Shown in pieces: positions 32,387 to 40,890 of a stretch of 64,000 nt of DNA. Numbering within the stretch: position 1 is the first letter of the stretch; each line of letters begins with the position of its first letter. Location of the stretch: NCBI RefSeq assembly GCF_018617385.1, contig NZ_JACSKA010000003.1, positions 186,001 through 250,000 on the forward strand, read 5' to 3'. The notes below the pieces were generated by a model, which searched no databases, had not been told where the DNA came from, and saw nothing but the letters and a program-made list of their open reading frames with translations. This stretch comes from Exiguobacterium sp018617385. GTDB taxonomy: Bacteria > Bacillota > Bacilli > Exiguobacteriales > Exiguobacteriaceae. The translations under genes were made by a program, and so were the position numbers.

Positions 32387-33199
32387 ATGTCACGTTATTT
32401 AATCGCAGTCGATTTAGATGGAACGTTATTAAGAGATGATAAAACAATCAGCGAACGAAACCTCCGCGCTCTTCAAGCGGCGCGTGAAGCTGGTCATGAA
32501 GTCATGATCGCCACAGGGCGTCCAAAGCGCCATTCGATCATGTACTATGAGCAAATGGGATTGACGACACCGCTCGTCAACTTCAACGGGGCGCTCGTAC
32601 ACCATCCAAAAGATGCGAATTACGCGGTGACACACCGCCCAATCCCCCTCAAGACCGCCCATGACATCATTGAAGAAGTGGCGGATACGAAAGCACACAA
32701 CATCGTCGTCGAAGTGACGGACCACGTGTACTTCCAAAAGGACCCGCAAGAGTTCTATAGTCCGTATGCAGAACGTGCGCTCAGCGTCACATCAGGTAAC
32801 TTGTTGAAACACTTGCAGGACGAGCCGACGTCCCTATTGATTCATGCGACAAAAGATCACGTCGCGCACGTCCGCTCCCAACTCGATGACATTCATGCGG
32901 AGGCGGTATTGAACCGTCAGTGGCGTATGCCCGAACATATGATTGAAGTCATGAGCAAGAACACATCGAAGGCACTTGGGCTTCAAGAGGTATCAAAGCA
33001 CTTAAACATCGACCGGAAGCACATCATCGCCTTCGGTGACGAAGAGAACGACCTCGAGATGCTCGACTATGTCGGTACCGGTGTCGCGATGGGGAACGCC
33101 ATCGACCAATTGAAGAATGTAGCCAACGAAGTGACGGCTTCAAATATGGATGACGGGATTGCCCTTTTCTTAGAAGAGCGACTTGGCATCAAGGCATAA
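32387..33199 (+). CDS. Cof-type HAD-IIB phosphatase
   Basis: A 270-residue sugar-phosphate or FMN-type phosphatase of the Cof subfamily. Motif I VDLDGTLLRDD, motif II IATGRPK, the C2B cap, motif III Lys in NTSKALGLQEVS and motif IV FGDEENDLEMLDYVG are present. Substrate range is usually broad (sugar phosphates, PLP, FMN). GAGG precedes the ATG. It is a single-gene unit with its own terminator, followed by a hairpin-rich element. Confidence 0.93.
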   Translation: MSRYLIAVDLDGTLLRDDKTISERNLRALQAAREAGHEVMIATGRPKRHSIMYYEQMGLTTPLVNFNGALVHHPKDANYAVTHRPIPLKTAHDIIEEVADTKAHNIVVEVTDHVYFQKDPQEFYSPYAERALSVTSGNLLKHLQDEPTSLLIHATKDHVAHVRSQLDDIHAEAVLNRQWRMPEHMIEVMSKNTSKALGLQEVSKHLNIDRKHIIAFGDEENDLEMLDYVGTGVAMGNAIDQLKNVANEVTASNMDDGIALFLEERLGIKA

Positions 33200-33230
33200 C
33201 GAAAGCACCGACTAGAACTGAACCATTATC

Positions 33231-33276
33231 AAACAGAGGCTTTTCTTCCTGATTAGGATGAATTGCCTCTGTTTTT
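33231..33276 (+). terminator. Rho-independent terminator
   Basis: A 10-bp perfect stem AAACAGAGGC/GCCTCTGTTT closes a 24-base loop that contains a second TTCCT/AGGA helix. TTTTTG follows. Confidence 0.8.
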
Positions 33277-33299
33277 GTATCTGTGCATACGCCGGATTT

Positions 33300-33393
33300 G
33301 GCACGCCGCTTTCCTGGGGGCGGGCTGCGAGCCGCATCGCCTTCGGCTGTTGGGTCTCGCCTTACCCGCTGATTCCCCGGGAGTCGGCGTGCC
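33300..33393. repeat. GC-rich long hairpin element (94 nt)
   Basis: The ends GGCACGCCG (33300-33308) and CGGCGTGCC (33385-33393) are perfect inverted repeats. Inside, CTTTCCTGGGGG pairs imperfectly with CCCCGGGAG, then CGGG with CCCG and GCGAG with CTCGC around a small GCC/GGC hairpin, so the whole unit can fold into one long stem. It is distinctly more GC-rich than its surroundings, has no ribosome binding site, and resembles the dispersed GC-rich hairpin elements found between genes in many Bacillaceae. It lies between two convergent genes. Confidence 0.6.
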
Positions 33394-33469
33394 CTTCGGC
33401 GTCGCTAAAGATATCCGAAATCTCGAGTGTACAACTGTCATTTTCGTTCAGACACTTCAAATCCTATCA

Positions 33470-34141
33470 TCAAATAAAACGAATCAAATAGTCGTCAAAA
33501 ATCTTGTTCATGACTTTCGGGGTGTTCGCGATGTACACATTGATTTGTTCCATGTTCGAGTCGACTGGATTCATATTGCGTTCATCCGTCGGAAAGTCAG
33601 AGATTCCTTTAACAATGATGCACTCGACGCCGTTTTTCTTGCAGATATATGCAATGGCACCTGCTTCCGTATCGGCGATTGTGATACCGTGTTCGTTTAA
33701 CTCTACATAATCCTTCCACATCACGACAGCTCGGTCAGCCGTTGCAATCGTCCCTGTCAAAAAATCATTTCCGTAGTGAGCGAGTGGTATATCGACGATA
33801 AAAGATTGTTTGATCAACGGTTCTACCTCTTTCACCGTACAATCATATTGCACGGCACGATGCGGTACGATAACGTCTAAATGACTGTACGTATCATCTA
33901 TTCCGGCACACGTTCCCGCCACAATCACCTTATCCAAGTCAAAACGAGAAATCATGTATTGATTGGCCCCGACTCCGTTCGCTTTCCGTACACCTGTGAA
34001 ATAAAAAATTAACTCAGCATCATTTACTTTCTTCAGAAAAAACTCTCCGTACGGATATTCACAACGTTCTTCATTGTTCACTTCAAAATAGTCTAATGTT
34101 GCCTCGTATTCCCATTTCGTCGCAATACTGACCCCAATCAT
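33470..34141 (-). CDS. Nucleoside phosphorylase superfamily protein (MTA/SAH nucleosidase-like)
   Basis: A 223-residue protein of the PNP/UDP phosphorylase superfamily. VAGTCAGI near residue 75 is the ribose/phosphate loop, and ADTEAGAIAYICKKNG followed by IIVKGISDFP holds the nucleobase/ribose Glu and the catalytic Asp, as in 5'-methylthioadenosine/S-adenosylhomocysteine nucleosidases. It is rather divergent from standard MtnN, so the precise nucleoside is uncertain. ATG 34141 is seven bases after GGAGG. The gene looks more AT-rich than its neighbours, and sits beside the hairpin element, so horizontal gain is possible. Confidence 0.8.
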   Translation of the reverse strand: MIGVSIATKWEYEATLDYFEVNNEERCEYPYGEFFLKKVNDAELIFYFTGVRKANGVGANQYMISRFDLDKVIVAGTCAGIDDTYSHLDVIVPHRAVQYDCTVKEVEPLIKQSFIVDIPLAHYGNDFLTGTIATADRAVVMWKDYVELNEHGITIADTEAGAIAYICKKNGVECIIVKGISDFPTDERNMNPVDSNMEQINVYIANTPKVMNKIFDDYLIRFI

Positions 34142-34185
34142 CACGTATCCTCCCCAAACCGTCTTATGTCATGCATATATAATAA

Positions 34186-34210
34186 CCCCTACTGCTTACA
34201 CAGTAGGGGC
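34186..34210 (-). terminator. Terminator of yitT
   Basis: A 9-bp perfect stem CCCCTACTG/CAGTAGGGG (34186-34194 and 34201-34209) is followed on the minus strand by GTTATTATATAT, just after the YitT-family stop codon. Confidence 0.8.
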
Positions 34211-34214
34211 TAAT

Positions 34215-35063
34215 TTAGCGACGGAACGTCCCTTCGACGTCCTCTGTCGGCAAGATATTGATCCAAACGGATGGGTCTGCATCTTTACAGATTCGCGTAA
34301 TCTCACGCACCTCGTGTCGTTGCGCAACCATCATGAGCGTCGCCTTCTCGACTTTCGAGTACGTCCCGATTGCCGGCATGAGCGTGATCCCGCGGAACAC
34401 GTGTTGATGCAGTTCCTTTGTCACCTCATCCGGGTGATTCGTTACGATAAAGAGTGTTTGACGCTGTGTATTCGTGTAAATCTCATCGATGACTTTTGAC
34501 GTCACATACAAGAAGACGATCGTGTAGAGCGCTGTCGGCCATCCGAACAAGGCACCTGCAGCGAGGGCGATCATCATGTTCATCAAGAAGAGATAGACCC
34601 CGACCGAGTTGTTCGTGAACTTCGCCAAAATCAACGCGACAATGTCAAAGCCTCCCGTCGAGGCTCCATACCGAATCGTGATGCCCGAACCGATTGCCAA
34701 GAGCACACCGCCGAATACGGCGTTCAAGAGCGGGTCGTCCGAGAGGAGCTGCGATTGCGGAAGCAAACGGATGAACAACGTGACCGAGGCGACACTGACA
34801 AGCGTATGAATCATCATGTTCCGCCCAAGCATAAAATAACTGACGACGAGCAGTGGTGCGTTCAGAATAAAGAACCAGAGTCCTTCCCCTAGTTCAAGCG
34901 GTGTACCCTCTAATAATTTCGTCAAGATTTGGGCAAGACCCGTAAATCCCGTCGAATAGACGCCAGCTGGAATTAAAAATAATGTCATGGATAAGGCAAC
35001 GAACAATCCTCCGATGATCGAGACAACCCCGATTCGTGTATGTTCTTTAACGGCTTCCGTCAA
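34215..35063 (-). CDS. yitT: YitT family membrane protein
   Basis: A 282-residue protein with five or six N-terminal helices (YitT_membrane, DUF161; about residues 10-190) and a C-terminal cytoplasmic DUF2179 domain (about 215-275, RQTLFIVTNHPDEVTKELHQHVFRGITLMPAIGTY). The RYGASTGGFDIVALIL motif in the membrane part is conserved. The role is unknown. Translation appears to start at TTG 35063, preceded by GGGGAG; no ATG is close to the expected N-terminus. Confidence 0.9.
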   Translation of the reverse strand: MTEAVKEHTRIGVVSIIGGLFVALSMTLFLIPAGVYSTGFTGLAQILTKLLEGTPLELGEGLWFFILNAPLLVVSYFMLGRNMMIHTLVSVASVTLFIRLLPQSQLLSDDPLLNAVFGGVLLAIGSGITIRYGASTGGFDIVALILAKFTNNSVGVYLFLMNMMIALAAGALFGWPTALYTIVFLYVTSKVIDEIYTNTQRQTLFIVTNHPDEVTKELHQHVFRGITLMPAIGTYSKVEKATLMMVAQRHEVREITRICKDADPSVWINILPTEDVEGTFRR

Positions 35064-35164
35064 GCTTCAACTCCCCTTTCTCAAAATAGCTAAGAATCAA
35101 GATAACATAGATTATTCATGCTGCATACAGCAAATATGCAGGAAATCCGATAAGTTTTTCACAC

Positions 35165-35193
35165 AAAAACAAGCCGACCGAGGTCGGCTTGTT
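35165..35193 (-). terminator. Terminator of the maltose phosphorylase gene
   Basis: A 12-bp stem AACAAGCCGACC/GGTCGGCTTGTT (35168-35179 and 35182-35193), with a T-tract on the minus-strand side, lies 17 bases after the stop codon. Confidence 0.9.
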
Positions 35194-35209
35194 CGTATGA
35201 AACGATTGG

Positions 35210-37507
35210 TCACGCTTTCACTGTCTCGATTGTAATCGATTCATTCGCAGGAACTGTTACCGCATTTCCATACACATGGATGGTCACGTCTGTACCACCT
35301 GTTTGCTTGATTGTCACTTGTTCACGTGATGATGTGACCGTCAAGTGATGACCACGCCAGAGCATGTTGAACGAGTAACCGTTCCAATCCTTCGGAATCA
35401 TCGGGCTGAACGAGAGGTTATCCTCTTGAATGCGCATTCCAGCGAATCCATGAACGATGGACATCCACGAACCGACCATCGACGTGATGTGCAATCCGTC
35501 TTCCGTGTCATTGTTATAGTTGTCGAGGTCAAGGCGCGCCGAACGTTGGTACAATTCGACCGCTTTGTCTTCATAACCGACTTCTGCCGCAATGATCGAG
35601 TAGACACATGGTGACAAGCTCGATTCGTGAACCGTGCGTGGCTCGTAGAAGTCAAAGTTTGCACGTTTCTGTTCGACCGTGAAGCGGTCACCGAACGTAT
35701 AGAGTCCTTGGAGGACGTCTGCTTGTTTGATAAAGTTCGAGCGAAGGATGCGATCCCATGACCAGTTTTGGTTGAGTGGAAGATGTTTCGGATCGAGGTC
35801 TTTCACCAAAATCTGCTCTTTATCCATGAATCCGTCCTGTTGCATGAAAACATCTGGAACGAGATCATCTTTTGGATAATACATCTTCGTTTGGATGTCC
35901 GCCCACTTCGCAAGTTCAGCGTCCGTGATGCCGAGTGTCGACACGAGCTCTTCGAGACGTGCAGGTTCTGCATCTTTCAAGTAGTTGTACACTTCCTGCG
36001 TATATTCGAGCGTCCATGCGGCGATCAAGTTCGTGTACCAGTTGTTGTTAACGTTGTTGTCATATTCGTTCGGACCTGTGACGCCTAGGATCATATACAC
36101 GTCTTTGTGCGGGACAAAGTTGACGCGGCTAGCCCAGTAACGCGAGATCTCGACCAATACTTCCAATCCGTATTGTCCAAGGTACGACTTGTCGCCTGTG
36201 AAGTTCGTGTAGTTGAAAATGGCATGGGCGATCGCACCGTTACGGTGAATCTCTTCATGCGTGATTTCCCACTCGTTGTGGCACTCTTCCCCGTTCATCG
36301 TGACCATCGGATAAAGCGCACCTTCCATACCGACATTCTTCACAGCATTCTCTTTCGCCTGTGGCAATTGGTTGTGACGGTATTTGAGCAAGTTCCATGA
36401 GACTTCTGGTTTGGCTGTCGCCAAGTAGAAGTGGAGGCAATAGGCTTCTGTATCCCAATACGTCGCACCGCCGTACTTCTCACCTGTAAATCCTTTTGGA
36501 CCGATGTTAAGACGTGAATCTTCACCTGTATATGTTTGATACATGTTGAAGATGTTAAAGCGGATCCCTTGTTGTGCCTCGATGTCTCCATCGATGCGAA
36601 CATCCGCATCTTCCCAGCGTGCGAGCCATGCTTCCGTCTGTTCAGCGAGAAGTGTCTCAAATCCTTTTTCAAACGCCGCTTCGACACGTGTCATCCCAGC
36701 TGACTGCAATGCTTCAATCTCGTGGTCGCGGTTCGTGACGACCGACACATATTTGTAGGCTGTCGCTGTCTCACCAGCAGCTACGTTGACCGTGAATTTA
36801 TTGGCAACGAACAAATCTGTCGCTTCAAGCACTTCACAACGAGCGCCTTCGACGTCCGCGATCATCGATGCCGTGACATGCCAGTCGAGTTTCTTCGTCT
36901 TCGTCGTAACGAAAGCGAAACGCTCTTCCACACCACGGTCGACCGGAAGCCAGAACTTCTCATCGTAGTTCGAGTCTTCGTTGACGACATCGCCATCTAA
37001 ATATGGCGTGAACTCAATTTTTGCTTCGTAGTTGACTGGTGTGACGTTGTAACGAATGGCCAAGATTTCTTTATCCACGATCGAGAAGAAGCGGACGACT
37101 TCCACTTTCGTCTCTTCTGTCCCGTTCATCAAGGTGAACGTCCGTGTGAGAACACCACGTTGCATATCAAGCTCGCGTGTGAAATCTCTCACTTCCCATT
37201 TCGCCAAGTCGACCGGTGTCCCATTGATGACCACGCGGAGACCGATGACGTTTGTCGCATTCAACACTTTGGCAAAGTATTCAGGGTATCCGTTCTTCCA
37301 CCAACCGACACGTGTTTTATCCGGATAGTAGACGCCCGCCACGTAGAATCCTTGGTGCGTATCATTCGAGTAATCTTCCTCAAAGTTCCCTCGCATCCCC
37401 ATATGCCCGTTCCCGAGCGATGTGATTGATTCTGCAAGGCGGTTCTCTTTCGGGTGAAGACCTTCCTCTGTTACTTTCCATTCATCGACTGCAAACAATC
37501 GTTTCAT
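35210..37507 (-). CDS. mapA: Maltose phosphorylase (GH65)
   Basis: A 765-residue GH65 phosphorylase that splits maltose with phosphate into glucose and beta-glucose-1-phosphate, saving ATP. The N-terminal beta-sandwich (about 1-270) contains SLGNGHMGMRGNFEE; the (alpha/alpha)6 barrel holds YWDTEAYCLHFYL and the catalytic Glu in GVTGPNEYDNNVNNNWYTN; HESSLSPCVYSI binds phosphate. Trehalose or kojibiose phosphorylases are alternatives within GH65, but the maltodextrin neighbours favour maltose. A beta-phosphoglucomutase, usually adjacent, is not in the window. Its promoter overlaps a cre/MalR-like palindrome. Confidence 0.93.
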   Translation of the reverse strand: MKRLFAVDEWKVTEEGLHPKENRLAESITSLGNGHMGMRGNFEEDYSNDTHQGFYVAGVYYPDKTRVGWWKNGYPEYFAKVLNATNVIGLRVVINGTPVDLAKWEVRDFTRELDMQRGVLTRTFTLMNGTEETKVEVVRFFSIVDKEILAIRYNVTPVNYEAKIEFTPYLDGDVVNEDSNYDEKFWLPVDRGVEERFAFVTTKTKKLDWHVTASMIADVEGARCEVLEATDLFVANKFTVNVAAGETATAYKYVSVVTNRDHEIEALQSAGMTRVEAAFEKGFETLLAEQTEAWLARWEDADVRIDGDIEAQQGIRFNIFNMYQTYTGEDSRLNIGPKGFTGEKYGGATYWDTEAYCLHFYLATAKPEVSWNLLKYRHNQLPQAKENAVKNVGMEGALYPMVTMNGEECHNEWEITHEEIHRNGAIAHAIFNYTNFTGDKSYLGQYGLEVLVEISRYWASRVNFVPHKDVYMILGVTGPNEYDNNVNNNWYTNLIAAWTLEYTQEVYNYLKDAEPARLEELVSTLGITDAELAKWADIQTKMYYPKDDLVPDVFMQQDGFMDKEQILVKDLDPKHLPLNQNWSWDRILRSNFIKQADVLQGLYTFGDRFTVEQKRANFDFYEPRTVHESSLSPCVYSIIAAEVGYEDKAVELYQRSARLDLDNYNNDTEDGLHITSMVGSWMSIVHGFAGMRIQEDNLSFSPMIPKDWNGYSFNMLWRGHHLTVTSSREQVTIKQTGGTDVTIHVYGNAVTVPANESITIETVKA

Positions 37508-37606
37508 CTGTCTGCCACTCCTTTTTCTCTACAAGGCTACCTTCGACGGACAACTAGTTCATGCAACCGTTTGTCTATGAAAGCGCTGTATTTAATCTCA
37601 CCTTTC

Positions 37607-37644
37607 ATTTTACACAACTGAAACGAGAATGCAATCGTTTGCAT
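37607..37644 (-). promoter_or_regulatory. mapA promoter overlapped by a LacI/CcpA-type operator
   Basis: On the minus strand TTGCAT (37629-37634) and TAAAAT (37607-37612) are spaced by 16 bases. The -35 element lies within ATGCAATCGTTTGCAT (37629-37644), a near-perfect palindrome matching the cre pattern WTGNAANCGNWWNCAW at every position. Either CcpA or the local LacI-type regulator could bind. Confidence 0.7.
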
Positions 37645-37683
37645 AAAACTTTTTCTTTCTTTTTTTCATCACAATTTACAATT

Positions 37684-37712
37684 AAAAAAACCGCCTCAAA
37701 TTGAGACGGTTT
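37684..37712 (-). terminator. Terminator of the YflT-like gene
   Basis: A stem AAACCGCCTCAA/TTGAGACGGTTT with one mismatch has AAAAAAA on its left, terminating minus-strand transcription after the stress-protein gene. Confidence 0.85.
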
Positions 37713-37715
37713 CAA

Positions 37716-38135
37716 TCAATCTTTTTGTCCATTTTCCGGATTCTCACCAAATGCCGCATTCGCTTCGTGTCCCTCGAATACCGCACTTCGCCCATCATTG
37801 AATCCGGTATCGGGTTCGTCGATGACGAGGACGTATCCCCCTTGCTTGATTGTAGAATGCGCCTGTTCGATTTCGTCGTCCGCGATCCCTAAATCAGTGA
37901 GCGCCTGTTTCGTATCCCGATCCTCGCTCCCCCCTCCGTTGAGGTTGTCTAACCAGGATGTGTCACCTTCTTCTAAGTTTAGGTTCGTCTCTCGTTTAAG
38001 AACGTGAACGGCTTCATCCCGCTCCGTCACGACAAATAGTTCCCCTTCATCATAGCCGTTTTCTTTCAGCTCATTGATTTTAGACAGCAGACTTTCTTTC
38101 GTATCGAATGTTCCGACAAATCGTCTTTCACTCAT
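37716..38135 (-). CDS. General stress protein, YflT/GSP17M family
   Basis: A 139-residue protein of the heat-induced general stress protein 17M family (Bacillus YflT). The N-terminal domain (about 1-95) has FVGTFDTKESLLSKINELKENGY and ALTDLGIADDEIEQAHSTIKQGGYVLVID, followed by an acidic, Asn/Glu-rich tail. The molecular function is unknown; relatives belong to the sigma-B regulon. Upstream on the minus strand GATTGA-N14-GGGAAC loosely resembles a sigma-B promoter. It lies between malR and mapA but has its own terminator. Confidence 0.82.
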   Translation of the reverse strand: MSERRFVGTFDTKESLLSKINELKENGYDEGELFVVTERDEAVHVLKRETNLNLEEGDTSWLDNLNGGGSEDRDTKQALTDLGIADDEIEQAHSTIKQGGYVLVIDEPDTGFNDGRSAVFEGHEANAAFGENPENGQKD

Positions 38136-38169
38136 ATTTATCCATCCTTTCGATTTCGATTCCTTCGAA

Positions 38170-38200
38170 AAAGATGTTCCCTACTTCATGAGGCTTCAAT
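38170..38200 (-). promoter_or_regulatory. Possible sigma-B promoter of the YflT-like gene
   Basis: On the minus strand GATTGA and GGGAAC are separated by 14 bases, compared with the sigma-B consensus GTTTAA-N12-15-GGGWAW. The -10 is close, the -35 only partial; support comes mainly from the gene family being sigma-B dependent elsewhere. Confidence 0.3.
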
Positions 38201-38250
38201 CAAAAGGATATGCAAAAGACGACTCCGCTCTGGCGAAATCGTCTGGTAAA

Positions 38251-39309
38251 TTAAGAATTCGATTCTAATGTTTCGGTCGCCTTACTCTTCTTCTGCCCAC
38301 ATGATTGGCGGACGACCAGATAATGTGGCACGATGACACGCTTCCCGTAAGGGGGGGCATTATCACTGATTTGTTCGATCAAGCAGTTCGTCGCCTCGAA
38401 ACCGAGACCGAAGATGTTAATTTCGACCGACGTGAGTGGCGGGTTCGAGTGTTCCGCGATATACACGTTATTGAAACTGACGACCGCGACGTCCTCTGGG
38501 ATTTTGAGCCCCATCTCGCTTAATGTGCTGATGACGCCGAGTGCCATCATATCGTCACTGACGACGACGGCTGTTGGTGGTTCCTCATTTTGTAACAGTT
38601 CACGGACGGCCTTCGCGCCGCCCTTCGTCATGAATTCAGCCCGGGCGATATAATCTTCGCATACCGGAATGCCTGCTTCCATGAGGGCCGTCGCGTACCC
38701 GTTCCGACGATCTTGTGTGACGGCGAGTTTATCCGAGCCCCCGATGAAGGCGATGCGACGATGACCTAAGTTATAAAGGTGTTTCGTCACTTCACGACCA
38801 GCCAAATAGTTGTCCGTATCGACGTATGTGATGGAAGAAGCGTCCCCGAACGGCTTCCCGACCACGACGAACGGAAACTTCGTTTGACGTAAGTATTGGA
38901 CGACTTGGTCGTCTTCACGTGAGTAAAGAACGATGACACCGTCGACACGGCGTCCTTGTACCATCTCGATCACACCGGACAAAACTTCTTCTTCTGTCAC
39001 GCCGGTCGTCATATAAAGCGAGTATCCATTCTGGTGCGCCTTCGTGCTAATTCCTCGTAGCACTTCCGGGAAGAACGGGTTTTGAAGCGTCTTTGTTGCC
39101 GCGCTCGGCATGACGAGACCAATCGACTGTGTCGAGCGGTTAGCGAGACTTCTCGCATGAATATTCGGATGATACCCGAGCTCTTCCATGGAACTTCTGA
39201 CCCGTTCTTTTGTCTTTTGACTGATTCTTGGGCTGTTGGCGATGACGCGAGAGACTGTCGACGGCGCGACGTTCGCGTGCTTCGCCACATCTTTGATTGT
39301 GATTTGCAT
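38251..39309 (-). CDS. malR: LacI family regulator of the maltodextrin genes (MalR-like)
   Basis: A 352-residue LacI-family repressor. The helix-turn-helix is residues 3-25 (TIKDVAKHANVAPSTVSRVI) followed by the hinge region ARSLANRSTQSIGLVMP; the rest is a periplasmic-binding-protein-like sensor domain (about 65-340). It is last in the malEFG-amylase unit, a usual position for MalR. ATG 39309 is preferred to an upstream frame that overlaps the amylase gene, since AGGGGGG lies just before it. The several AACGTT-centred palindromes in the locus are its probable operators. Confidence 0.92.
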   Translation of the reverse strand: MQITIKDVAKHANVAPSTVSRVIANSPRISQKTKERVRSSMEELGYHPNIHARSLANRSTQSIGLVMPSAATKTLQNPFFPEVLRGISTKAHQNGYSLYMTTGVTEEEVLSGVIEMVQGRRVDGVIVLYSREDDQVVQYLRQTKFPFVVVGKPFGDASSITYVDTDNYLAGREVTKHLYNLGHRRIAFIGGSDKLAVTQDRRNGYATALMEAGIPVCEDYIARAEFMTKGGAKAVRELLQNEEPPTAVVVSDDMMALGVISTLSEMGLKIPEDVAVVSFNNVYIAEHSNPPLTSVEINIFGLGFEATNCLIEQISDNAPPYGKRVIVPHYLVVRQSCGQKKSKATETLESNS

Positions 39310-39364
39310 GGTGTTCCCCCCTGCTTCCGTGAGTTCGATTCGTGCCTTGCGGCGTTTCATGTCT

Positions 39365-40867
39365 TTATTTGCGGCGCTTCCACATGACCAAACCAGTCAA
39401 GAAAATCGGAATCGTAACGACGAGCAAGCCCATCATCCACGGATTGACCGAAGATTCCTCAACGATGTAAGCGTTCGCACTTTCACCAGATAGTTCAATT
39501 GTAAACGTTCCGCGCTGATCTGTGACCAGTTGTGAGAATAAAAGACCACGAAGTCTCGTATCTTCCCCGATTTCACTGACATCAATCTCAATCTCCCGAT
39601 CGTCACGATTCATGTTGATCGCATAGAGCGCGACGTCATCTCCGTCTTTCCGTTCGAAGACGGCCATCCCGTCTTCTGAGGCGATCATGCGCTGCTCTCC
39701 TGTCGCAAAGACCGGATACTCTTCCCGCATGCGGTTCATCGTCGCGACGTATTCGTGCAACTCTTCATTTCCCGGGAATTCCGTCATGACACGGTTCGCC
39801 GGGTCGGCTCCACCGGTCTGCGCATTTTCTGTTCCTTGGAACACGATTGGCATACCAGGTGACGCATAAAGCGCGAACAACCCGAGGCGTAAGCGTCGTT
39901 CCGCCGATTCCACACCGCCGAGTTCAGCCATATGCATGAAGCGTTCGACATCGTGATTATCGAGGAACGTCGCCATCTGGTTCGGGTCGTTGAAGAACGT
40001 TTCGGCATAGCTTGCGGCAACGTCAATCTCGTCGACGTTCGCTTGCTGTTGCGTCATCGTTTTCGACACCCTGTCATAAAACGTAAAGTTTGTGATGCTG
40101 TTGAACCCGAGGTCGTCATATTGCGCGACGTATTGCGGGTCTGGGTCGAACACTTCGGCGAGTAAGTAAAAGTCTGGGTCGACCGACCGCACACCTTCGA
40201 CAAAGTCTTTCCAGAATGCTTTATCGACGTGACGAACCGTATCGAGGCGATAGCCGTCGATGTCCGTCTCTTCGATCCAGTACTTCGCCGCGTCAATCAA
40301 ATACGATTTGACTTCCGGGTCCTCTGTTTTGAAGTCAGGTAAGTCGAACAACCAGTGCGTCTCGACCTGCTCCTGGTCTTTCCAGAATACAATCGGTAAC
40401 TGTTCGTGGAACCATTCCGGTTTTTCTTCCACCCATGGGTGGTTCGGACCGACGTGGTTGACGACAAAGTCGAGAATCACTTTCATATCGCGCTTGTGCG
40501 CTTCCTGAACGAGTTCCTGTAAATCCTCTTTCGTCCCAAACTGTGGGTCGATGTTATAAAAATCTTTAATCCAATACCCGTGATAGCCGTCCGGCATATT
40601 TTCAAATACGGGTGTCAACCAAATCGATGTGAAACCGAGTGATTCGATATAATCGAGCTTCTCGATCACCCCACGGATATCGCCTCCGTGAAACGCTTTC
40701 GGATCATCTTTGTCCACCTGTTCATTGTTGTCCGGATTCCCGTCAACAAATCGGTCGACCATAATAAAATACATGCGTTCTTGTTCCCAAGTAGCGGCTT
40801 CCTTTGCCCCGACGACGGTCGGAAACAAAAGAAGCGACAGGAGCACGAGCACGACGCCTCGCCTCAT
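39365..40867 (-). CDS. Extracellular alpha-amylase (GH13) with C-terminal membrane anchor
   Basis: A 500-residue GH13 enzyme. Signal peptide residues 1-21 (cut after VVGA), catalytic barrel about 25-400, C-terminal beta domain, then a transmembrane helix near 477-495 ending MWKRRK, so it is tethered outside the cell. The four GH13 motifs are DFVVNHVG, GYRLDTVRH (nucleophile Asp), LLAEVFD (acid/base Glu) and FLDNHD. Its place between malG and malR suggests it produces maltodextrins for the adjacent ABC importer. RBS AAAAGGAGG. Confidence 0.92.
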   Translation of the reverse strand: MRRGVVLVLLSLLLFPTVVGAKEAATWEQERMYFIMVDRFVDGNPDNNEQVDKDDPKAFHGGDIRGVIEKLDYIESLGFTSIWLTPVFENMPDGYHGYWIKDFYNIDPQFGTKEDLQELVQEAHKRDMKVILDFVVNHVGPNHPWVEEKPEWFHEQLPIVFWKDQEQVETHWLFDLPDFKTEDPEVKSYLIDAAKYWIEETDIDGYRLDTVRHVDKAFWKDFVEGVRSVDPDFYLLAEVFDPDPQYVAQYDDLGFNSITNFTFYDRVSKTMTQQQANVDEIDVAASYAETFFNDPNQMATFLDNHDVERFMHMAELGGVESAERRLRLGLFALYASPGMPIVFQGTENAQTGGADPANRVMTEFPGNEELHEYVATMNRMREEYPVFATGEQRMIASEDGMAVFERKDGDDVALYAINMNRDDREIEIDVSEIGEDTRLRGLLFSQLVTDQRGTFTIELSGESANAYIVEESSVNPWMMGLLVVTIPIFLTGLVMWKRRK

Positions 40868-40890
40868 ATCGCTTCCTCCTTTTACGAGTA

